64,000 nt of DNA from Chaetomium olivaceum. Taxonomy: Eukaryota; Ascomycota; Sordariomycetes; Sordariales; Chaetomiaceae. Below, piece after piece: positions 55,471 to 64,000 of this stretch; the stretch's first letter is position 1; the number at the start of each line of letters is the position of its first letter. Below the pieces are notes generated by a model, which saw only the letters and a program-made list of their open reading frames with translations, was not told where the DNA came from and did no database searches. Both the position numbers and the translations under genes were made by a program. The stretch spans positions 1 to 64,000 of the forward strand of contig JAYWVB010000091.1 of assembly GCA_039881045.1 (NCBI GenBank), read 5' to 3'.

Positions 55471-56267
55471 TTAGACGCGGAAGTGGGCGCTACGGCGGAG
55501 GCGGGCAGCAGGAGTGGCGCCGCCAGCGGGGGCAACGGTAGCAGAGCCGCCAGAGCCGCCGGAGCCGCCGGAGCCGCCACCAGCGCGCACTGGCCGGTCG
55601 GGGGGCCGAGGTTAACGCTGCCCTCGGCAGTCTCGACATCGGCGCCAGGGTTGGGGAACTCGACATCGGTGCCCTCGGCGGTGGCGCAGGTGCCCATGGA
55701 GGCGATGTTGGCGACCAGCATGTCAGGGAGAGCGGCCAGGCCAGCCTCGCTGCCACCGCTGCCGGAGATCTCGACGGGGGCGCAGTTCATGTAGAACTCG
55801 CGGTTGCCGACCTTGTTGAACCAGGTCCAGGCGATGGTGGCCTTGCCACTGGGAATGTCCTCGGGGATGGTGAACTCATACGTGTCCGGGGCGGCACCAC
55901 TCGGGTTATCGGGAAGGTTGCCGGGGGTGTTCCTGGCCGGGCAGCCACCCTGGATCGACTTGAGAACCTTGAACGAGCTCTGAGCGTTGGGCTTCTCGTC
56001 GTAGGTGATGGAAACCTGGCAGGAGCCACCACCGTGGACTGCGGAACCGGTGAAGCCGAGCTGCTGCTTGGAGCCCTTCTCCATCTTAGTCGGCGTGCCC
56101 ACGTACTCGCCGCCGGTGCTCTGGCACGGGAAGTTGCTACCGCTGGCGTCGATAGGGCTGGACGAGACGGCCGGGGAAGTGTAAGGGGCGGGCATCCTCA
56201 TGATCATGTGAGCGTCAGCCAGGGCGGCAAGGCCACCGGCGAGAACGAAGGACTTGAGGGAGAACAT
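55471..56267 (-). CDS. Secreted lytic polysaccharide monooxygenase, AA11-like; one frame break
   Basis: Intronless; about 265 residues when one base is restored. LPMOs cleave polysaccharides oxidatively with one copper; AA11 members act on chitin. The signal peptide MFSLKSFVLAGGLAALADA is followed directly by His (HMIMRMPAPY), the N-terminal copper-brace ligand. The second ligand lies in GSAVHGGGSCQVSITYDE, and WTWFNKVGNREFYMNCAPVE contains the axial Tyr/Phe region typical of the family. The motif LPDMLVANIASMGTC and FPNPG near the end also fit. At 55582-55588 the frame breaks after PTGQCA: the uninterrupted ORF continues as an odd Ala/Leu/Pro tail to 55413, whereas the frame one base over gives GGGSGGSGGSGGSAT and ends RLRRSAHFRV at 55471, a normal LPMO linker and tail. 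AA11 assignment is by motif memory. Confidence 0.85.
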
Positions 56268-59200
56268 CTTGACGGATGTATTGGACTGGAAGTTTCAGAG
56301 AAAGACTGGTGATAGTTTGATGCTAGAGTATCCGAGAAGGAATGTGGTACAGGCTCGGTCAACGAGTACTGCAATTAGAAAGGAGTGTGAATGAAAGTAA
56401 GATATTGCACCAGGCAAATCAGAAGAAAATAGAGCCTAAAGGAAGGACTGGAGTGGTTGATGAGTGAGTGTGAGGATGAGGAATTTTAAAACCTCGGTGG
56501 AGGGCTCGACAGCTTCCTTATATCCTTTGGGACAGGTTGTTGTCGGTGTCCTCCATGGGGCGCGGGTACTGGGTCATCCCCACTAGAGGTGACGAAAAGC
56601 GGCGTGAAGGCGTTGGGGAAACATGTCTTCAGACAGCGGACGCCCCTGGCGGGCAGAAGCAAAACAAGATGTGCCGCAGGCAAGTATTGGGAAAGTCTGC
56701 TTGAACGGGAACTTCCCCGTGGGTCTCGAAGTCGGCGAGTGACTATCAAACAGGGCTGTCGTGTTACGGCTACGCCCTTCAAAACGGGGTTGTAAGGGGC
56801 AGATGAGGTCGCTTAGAGCTGAGACGCAAGGCGGATGGTCACATCCTAGGTCCTTCAGCTGGGACGATAAGGCGGGAGCTAGTACAGCCCAGCCCGGCCC
56901 ATCCTGTATGGACCGGATCATGACCCCGGCCGTGCTCAGGTTGTCGTATGTTGGGGAAGGCTCCTCGGAACCATCGAGCTCCTGAGCAACGGTCACAGAT
57001 TCACCTAGCCTGGCTTCAAGGTTGGTGCGGCCCGCCTCCATGCCTGTTTCTCAGGTAGACGATACCGACTAAGTTCCGGCCAACTGATCTTGCGCAGTGG
57101 CCGACTGAACCACTTGCTGACACAAGGGCGGCACAGAGCCAATACGAACAGGGACGTTGGTGGCGGTGAGCCACAAAAGAGGGAGTGGGGGCGGGTTTGT
57201 CTGCGACGATTTAGTATTTTGTATGTACGAGAGTGATGTAAGACGTGAGACTGGAGGCCAAAGTCAAGGCCGAGGCCCGTGACAGGCATCAAACAGCATC
57301 CCATCTGCGTGACGCGACGGCGGCCAACTTTGTTGTGTTCGCCATGGGAATGTGAATAAAAAAAATGTTCGTATTGCCATTTTACTGCCAATTCAAGGCC
57401 GATGTTAATAGCAGTTGCAACCATTCATGAGCAGACTTGGCAACCTAGGTAACTGATGCGGAGGAGTCGAGACAGGCATCGGGCCAAGCATGCAGCAAGC
57501 CTGTCAAAGCGGGCCGGGAAGATCTCCATGCCAAGGCGCCCGAATCCATGGACGGATCTGCCAAGCGAGGGCCATGGGCCGCTGTGCCACTCCTTCCAGC
57601 CTACCAGCCCGCACACAAGGATGCTTCTGACCCACATTAACTCCACTCCCTGCAGGGACGTCGTACACGAAACGCTCACGATCACGGCAGTCTTGCCCAA
57701 ATGGACTCAGGTCGACTCGAATCCCTTCTCTAACCTCCATACAGGCTTAACTCGAATCGTGTTGATTGGGCCCTTCGTCTTCTATGTAAGAGTGTCGCGC
57801 ATGAATGCTACTGGAGCCATGGTGTCTTTTACCATGGAACCGACCACTCTCCACTCTCCACTATCGGCACGAAGCTCGCTCCGTGTGTCTTGCCACGAGG
57901 CCGCAGGGCAGGCCCGCCGCGCAGCAAAGAAAAACGGGCCTTCCACTGTTGCAGCCACCGAAGGTCGAAACCAACTGCGGACATAAGGAGATCGCGTCTG
58001 GCGCATTGCCGGAACCTCGCAGATGACGGATTCCGTGCTCTTTCGGGTTACTCAATATTTGCGGCCAAGCCCCACGGACGCCTCTTGTTTGAGTTGTTTC
58101 GTACATTCCTCCAAAAATAACTAGGGCATTAACACGGCCGCCCAGCCCTACCTTCCATACCTAAGGTAGTTGGCTGCTCCCGTCTGCCAATTGTTGCCGA
58201 CGGCATTCGGAGGAATGAGAGGATGAGAAAGTTGGGGTCTGTGGGCAGTTGCGCATGAACCTGCGACCATATTTCCACTCTCACTTCTTCGACGCACCTC
58301 AATCTCACTGGTTGCATTGCAATACAATAACGGAACAACGGCACCTGCGGCTTCAAGTTGGCTTCCTCTTCCAACTCCCAAACACATCCATCGGGCTTCC
58401 TCCGCCCTTCTCAGTCTCACAACACCGTGGCCACCACAACAAGCCAAAAGCTCAACTTCGGCAGATTTGTGCCGTTCTCGGCTCTCCCTTGGCGCTAACT
58501 CTTATTTGCTGCACAGTTCCTTTGGATGCCGATAACCACGCCATAGTTAGTCTCCAGCTAAAAACGCCCTTTTGCTCTCAATCGCCATTATATTGGACTC
58601 CCTTCCCGGCGCCGAAGTCGATTTCACCGCCCCCCGTCCGTAACCCGGCCGAACCTGTGATGATGCCGCGCAGAGTGCCTTTGTCCGCTTCATTCGTCTA
58701 TCGCCACCTATCGCCCGTCTAAGGAATGCACGATGCATTCTTGAGCATCCCAAAACGGCCTGGCTGGATTTCGGCGAGGTCACTGCTCTGGACGACCAGT
58801 ATCCTCCCCCGCGGGATCGTTCCCGCTTCCGAGATCGCCACCCCTCCCGTACTTTATTTCCCCCCATGCTACTGCCCGTTAGATCTAACCTTTCCGGTCC
58901 CGAACCGCCATTATCGTTAACGATAGAAATGACCTCGGACACCATTACACCGAAGCGAGCAAGTGTTTCCCTCCCAATAACCCTCGCCACCAAGTAGTTG
59001 CGCCCCTGAAAGCCCACGCATCTGGCCCTCAATCAATAACGACTGCCCCTATTCCCTGACCGACCGACTTAACCTCCTTTCAAATCGCCAAAGTCATCCA
59101 TCCATCCATCCATCCTCCACACGCGCTCGGCACGTTGCATGAACAACAACCTCTCGTCCTCCCGCAAGGATGCCGGCACCTTCATGCCTATCACTCACAG

Positions 59201-60409
59201 CCCAGCCACAGGTAAGTTGTTGGTTAGATGCAAACTTGCATGTAGCAAACGCAAAGAATCTTCGACCAGGCGGGTGGTTATTTTGTTGGTGGGTGCAGCG
59301 TGATTTCGTCCGGAGGGGGGGGCAGCCTCGACTACCTTTGTGGGAATGGGGGAGGAAGGCCGATACCAGGCTGCCCTAGGTTTCGTAGCAGCTACGGTAG
59401 GCGTCAGAGCGGGGAGTTGCCGCCGAAGGTAAAGGTCGTAGTTGAGTCGTCGCCGTCTCGGGGTAAAGCCGATGGGCTGTATCTCGCCAGCCGTCAACCG
59501 CATGCTCGCACAGCCTGTGTTCTGGTCGGTCTTATTATGTACCGACGGTAATCCTTTGAGGTGTATGCACCTGGTCTGGTGCGTTTGTTGTCGATGCCGG
59601 TGAACTGGCGCTGCTGCTGGCTGGTAATCGCACCCCGTAGACAACACCATCCGGAGACGCCGCGTGTGGGTGGCATGACGTTGGGCCCGGCTCCCTAGGT
59701 ATATATGTACCAATCTATCCTTGACCTGACTGTCCGCCCACTTTCCCCGTTGGGAGGTTGTCCATGCTGTTGGTGCTGTTCCAACTTTGCCCCTTGGCGG
59801 GCGGCAAAGTTGGCGTGCCGCTCGTATATCCTGAGACGTCCATCTCGGTGTGTGTGTGTGTGTGCAGCGCGTGGTAGTCGGTCCTATTTTCCTTGTTAAA
59901 GGGAATATCAATGGTGAGCTTTGGCTGTTGGTTGATTTTCAGCTGTTCTATATGTATTCAGTTATATCTTTGGGGTTAAGTTTGTGAAGGAGTAGGGAGA
60001 GCTGACCAGGGCGTGATGAAGAATTGTTAAGGTCAATAAAGCTACCCATCACAGCACCAGCGCTCGCGGTTACGGCGCTAGCGATTACGGCGGTGGTGGT
60101 GGCGGCGGTTACTGATGATCCGAGCAAACAATTGGCCCATACGGCGGGTGCGGCGGGACCGTGCGTGGACACGAAGTTGGGAAAGGGAACAAGACCGTGT
60201 AATCTGTATTCAGCCCGAGGCAGGGGGGTGACTCGGCACTCTTCCACAACCCCTTTACTCCTGACTAGTGTACACCACCCACCTCGAGGGGAGTGAATCG
60301 CTCCCTTCTCCTTCTTCCTCTCCTCTTCCTTTCCCCGAGATTGGCTGCACCCGTCAGATCACTGATAACAACCCCACCGTTCTCCCCCGCCACATAGTGA
60401 CTATGATTG
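56268..60409. other. Large intergenic region with a possible small gene
   Basis: 4.1 kb between the LPMO start (-) and the subtilisin-like gene end (-). Short ORFs on both strands lack domains or convincing splice structure. A candidate first exon on + (59139-59211, MNNNLSSSRKDAGTFMPITH, followed by gtaagt) sits after a pyrimidine- and CCAT-rich leader, and a Gly/Tyr-rich terminal open stretch ends at 60115; see findings. A CT/GT-rich leader and a (GT)n at 59849-59862 are also present. No RNA gene was recognised. Confidence 0.45.
59095..59114 (+). repeat. (CCAT)n short tandem repeat
   Basis: About five CCAT/TCCA units immediately before the candidate start codon at 59139. Confidence 0.8.
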
Positions 60410-63400
60410 CTAGGGGGATACTGTGACGGCGGTGGCTGCCACTCGGAAGCTCCGACAACATGACTGGCACTTAGTAGGGTCAAACGGCGACCCGCACCCC
60501 CCGCAGTTGAAATCAACACAAGGATCGGTCCCGTCATCACCTCGCCCGCCCTCGAAGATATACACCAAACAGCCAGCCTGGGTCGAGCCACCAACACCGC
60601 CGTTATTGCCTGCAGACGAGAAACGTCAGTGCCTTATCTTTTATACGCGTAATGATTGAATACAAAAAGGGGAGAGAGAGAGAGTCAACTTACACTTGGT
60701 AAAGTCCTCCCTGACAAGCAAGTAAGCCGTCCACGGGCTCGCTATGCCCAGCGGGAACTGGAAGCTTTGCCTCTCAACCGTCGTGACGCACCCAGCAAGC
60801 CACTCGACGCGGTAGTCGTAATTGACACCGTGGCGATCCGTGCGACGGAGCCGGATCGGCGCGTCGCCCGGCCCGACGGTGCCGAGTTCGACGCCGCTGA
60901 ACTCTTCCGAGAAGGTATCCTGGTCGCCCGACTGGATGTCAGCGTGGCCCGGGAAGTCGGCCTCGTTGAAGCACTTGATGGGCCCTGGCGTCAGCGGGAT
61001 CGGCGCGGGGGCCGTCGATGTGGGCTTGGTCGTCGTCGTGGAGGAGGTCTTGGTGACGATCGCGTTGACGGGGTCGCCGAAGTCGGGCGGGCTGCCGGTA
61101 GGTTGAGGCACGCAATAATAGCCGGTGCACAGCGTGCCGCAGTTGGCAGTGCAGGTCGGTGATACGGAACCCGGGTGCCTGTTGTAGCCGTCAGCAATAG
61201 ATTATAGATATGGTAGTTGGGCGGGTATAGGTGGTGTTACTGACCAAGTTATCGCGCCACGATTGCTGGACGCCCCGCTCCAGAGGTCTTCGGTCACCTT
61301 GCTGTCAGGGACCCAGTTGTCCGTTTTGCCCGGCTCGGGCAGGCCCTTGTTTACCGCCCCGCAAGCGGTCTTGGCCTCGTCTGACTTGAACTCCTTGCCG
61401 TAGCCGACGAGGCAGTTCTCTAGCTCGACGTTTCCGTTCCAGATGATCCTAACATGATACCCCTCCTGTTCTTCATTCGGATTGATAGTCCCGGTATTAC
61501 CAACCACACGAACCTTGCGAGACAAGTATTCTACCATCTTGACTGCAAATATCGGGTCTCTCAGATTGTTGGCGAAAGGCGAGTCAAGAGCGCGGAGATA
61601 CGCGATCACACTTGATATCATAGGGGCGGCTGCAGAACACCGGATAACTGTCAGTTCTGGAAACTCGAAGTAAAAGGGCGAGACGCGAAGATCACAGACT
61701 GACCCAAAGAGGTCCCGTTCAGGAGCTGGCCGCCGTTCTGGTACAAGCTCAGACCAGGGGCATAGACCATGCCGCTGTCGGTGCGGTCGCGCCATGGGAC
61801 GCTATGCATGGCACGAAGGCCATGCTTGGAGGCGGAGGCGGCCACCACCATGTCAGGGAGGTGGCCTTCAAAAAACCACAATGCCGGGATTCCATCGTTT
61901 GCGTATTGCACGTCGTCTTTGTTTCCGGCAGAGCAGACCACAACGCACTGGAGCTCGTCGCTGATATAACGAAGCATTCGCACTGCATGTACGTGTCAAA
62001 CCAAACCCTGATAGAGAGAGAGAGAGAGAGAGAGATCTTACGCAATTGAGTTTGCCACTCGTCGTTCGGCCAATTTGGGTCCATCACATACACGATTGAC
62101 ATGTTAATCACACACTTTCCTTGTCTCTTCTCGGCTTCAATGTTCTTGATCATGGCAAGTAACCGAATCAATACTATCTCGTCGCCGGCTTCGTCGTCGT
62201 CCGGGTCCATAGTACCGTCGTCTGCCATCAAAAGAAAGGTTGCCCTCGGCGCGATCCCGAGCGACTGGCCGACGGCATATAGAGCGACCTGTGTGCCGTG
62301 TTCGTACGAGTTAACCCCAATGCCGTTGTGGATGCTGTACTCGGGGTCGAAATAGGCAATGTTTGCGCCGGCAAGCTCGTTATTCTAGCGGATCAAAATT
62401 GTCAGCCGGTCGTCTTCCACGGACATGATATTATATAAGCCCTTACAATGTCCACCCCCGTGTCCATGTTGTAATGTACTGGCCTTCGCCCAGTTTGCCA
62501 TCATGGTAATACAGGTGCCGGGAGCCGTCGCCTTCAACGTCCCACTCCTGACCTGGGTAGCTCGAAACAAGGGAGCGGTGCCAGCTGTCTTTGTTGTCTA
62601 CGCTCGGGTTGACGACCGCTCTCTTGTCCATATTGGTCTTGTTGTAAGCCGGCCCCCATCCAGCGCCGGCGCTTCTAGCGGTCAGATCTAGGGTCCATTG
62701 TTCCCAAGTTGGCATATAGTCGGCGACCTGAAGGTGAAAAAGATGACAAAGGTTAGCCATCCGCGAAGGAAAAACGAACGAGGTAATTAGTAACTCACCC
62801 CGCCCATAACATTAATGTCGTCCAAGAAGGTCTTCGGAGCATCTTCGACATATATGAAGATGGTCCCAAGAGAGTCGTGCTCGAATTGGTGGTAGTTCAA
62901 GCCGCTTAGCCCGAGTTCGAGCAGAACGGCCAAGATATCGCCGTCGTCCGCTGTGTCCGTGAAATAAATCGCCGCGCCCTTCCTCCCTCGCAGTCGACGT
63001 CCCCGTCAACATCGGCACGGGCGAAGAGAGCGGGAGCATGAACAGCAGTAGCGGCCGGTGCAGCGGTTGCGACTGGAGGGGACACGCCAGAGAGGGCACC
63101 CTGTCGCTTGAAGTTGCCGCTCCCGATTGTGCAGGCCGCTGTGGTAGTGTATTCCGGGACGGGGCAGCCGGTCTCGTAGGCCGTCTCGGTAATGGTGCGC
63201 GTTGTCGTCGTTACCGTGACGCCGTTGGACACGGAGAGGCCGAATGATCTGGTGTACATCTCCACGGGAACCTCGAGTTTGTTGTCGTCGCAGTTGGTGG
63301 GCTTGTCTGGGTACGTGAGGCCCGGGCCAACGCTGGCGACGATATAGAGGGCTACAGTCAGTAACAATGGGCAAGATAAGAATATCTGGGCGGTACCTGG

Positions 63401-64000
63401 ATGGAACACTAACGTGATCTTAGGCCAGTGAGGGAGCTTGGGGGGGTGAATGAATGCCCACCCCTCTGGGAGGATTTTGAGCGACGGGGGAGGACCGCTG
63501 TGAGTTATATTTCATGATTAGAATCGGGAGGTCGAAGACAACAGACAAGGAGGGGGGAAGAGGGGATGGGGATGTGGAGGAGGGAGTAGCATAGCAGTAT
63601 CGTACGGTCCAATGACAGATTTGGGAAGCGTAAGCTTCCAGCCAAAGACCTTGACATCTTCGGTGTCGATACAGAAGATGAAGAACCACAATTCGTCACA
63701 TTTGACCTTGACGACGACGTAGTCACCGTCGTCGTCGTCGTTTTCTGGCGGGCATTCGTTGTTGCGGCATTGGTTGTCCATAGGCTGGACAATGGGCTCG
63801 ATGCGGGAAGGCGGGAATATGCCATTGGTGTAGGTCGGAATGGGGGTCGACGGGGGTAGTGGTTCCCGGGATGTACACAATCACATTGTCGTCGCCATTT
63901 GTAATAGTACCCGTCACCCACCCCCCCACGTCGACGTCCACTTGTCAGGCGGGCCTTGGGTAATCTGGGGCCAGGGTGGCAGCTCGACCTGGCGGATGGT
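60410..64000 (-). CDS. Secreted subtilisin-like (S8) protein, 5' end outside window, several frame breaks
   Basis: Nine exons in the window: 64000-63606, 63497-63414, 63351-62799, 62727-62447, 62384-62042, 61982-61704, 61629-61245, 61178-60694 and 60609-60410. The S8 triad is visible: Asp in NMDTGVDI (62462-62464), His in SYEHGTQVALYAVG (62298-62300) and Ser in NGTSLAAPM (61708-61710, next to an intron); the oxyanion Asn is in VVCSAGNKDD. The N-terminal part has repeated WP modules (LPPWPQITQG, LPHWPKIT) and Cys/Thr-rich cell-wall-type sequence. The C-terminal part has SPTCTANCGTLCTGYYC, a Thr/Pro linker and a Cys-rich end (FNCGGCGSPFD). Long fungal extracellular or wall proteins of this plan exist; substrate unknown. 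Frame breaks lie at 63921-63927 (C7), 63852-63856 (G5), about 62978-62986 and 62470-62475. The conserved triad argues against old decay. Confidence 0.8.
62013..62036. repeat. (GA)n microsatellite in intron
   Basis: About eleven GA units (CT on the gene strand) directly follow the donor of intron 62041-61983 of the subtilisin-like gene. Confidence 0.9.

Noticed and set aside
57456..57986. 176-codon + strand ORF
   Set aside because: No domain, no coherent leader or splice context, and overlapping ORFs of similar length in other frames.
59195..59911. 238-codon - strand ORF
   Set aside because: It has no recognisable domain and an Arg/Thr/His-rich chance-like composition, and runs through microsatellite sequence.
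1..64000. tRNA genes, 5S rRNA genes, transposons, RIP-mutated repeats
   Set aside because: I looked for TTCGA T-loop contexts, the conserved 5S start, terminal repeats, transposase motifs and AT-rich CpA-depleted blocks, and found none that held up. A tRNAscan and a repeat search would be decisive.

Overview
The window is nuclear DNA of a filamentous ascomycete, most likely a sordariomycete of the Sordariales/Chaetomiaceae type. The signs are GC-rich coding sequence, many short introns (about 50-130 nt) with GTRNGT donors, CTRAC-like branch points and YAG acceptors, single-copy eukaryotic housekeeping genes packed a few hundred bases to 2 kb apart on both strands, and the particular proteins present (complex I 15 kDa subunit, repressible alkaline phosphatase, an AA11-like LPMO, DED1 with an RGG tail). 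There is no prokaryotic, viral or transposon content that I can see.

Layout. 1-1517 (-): 5' part of a protein-kinase-like gene running off the left edge. 2883-3374 (+): complex I NDUFS5-type subunit. 3830-5656 (+): fungal protein of unknown function. 5957-7455 (-): OXNAD1-like NAD/FAD oxidoreductase. 8893-12116 (+): Ulp2-type SUMO protease. 12804-14651 (-): U3 snoRNP protein Rrp9, divergent from the proteasome beta-4 subunit (15051-15832, +). 17722-19890 (+): DED1 helicase. 21427-23284 (-): ORC2, divergent from GEP4 (23614-24430, +). 25078-25946 (+): small SANT/Myb-like protein. 26711-27897 (+): CutC-like protein. 28858-29315 (-): small basic protein. 29842-32559 (+): FHA plus pseudokinase protein. 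34000-36267 (+): alkaline phosphatase. 36772-38855 (+): APC/C subunit Cut9/Cdc16. 39199-41786 (-): acetoacetyl-CoA synthetase. 42533-54228 (-): TRA1. 55471-56267 (-): AA11-like LPMO. 60410-64000 (-): secreted subtilisin-like (S8) protein, cut by the right edge.

These are independent housekeeping and secreted functions: RNA processing, translation, replication origin licensing, proteasome, cell-cycle ubiquitination, chromatin acetylation, cardiolipin and acetoacetate metabolism, and phosphate scavenging. I see no biosynthetic cluster or defence island.

The most striking pattern is technical or evolutionary. At least seven genes, including the essential-type gene TRA1, carry single-base frame breaks inside conserved coding sequence. 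Many lie in or beside short homopolymers. A further gene has an in-frame TAA where a conserved-looking block continues. Because reading frames on both sides are intact and catalytic motifs are kept, consensus indel errors are the simplest explanation, and ab initio gene models here will be wrong unless this is taken into account. Other points of interest are a start codon split by an intron, a GC-AG intron, a TRA1 intron that reads through in frame, an FHA-pseudokinase architecture, and expanded coding microsatellites in ORC2, CutC and the OXNAD1-like gene.
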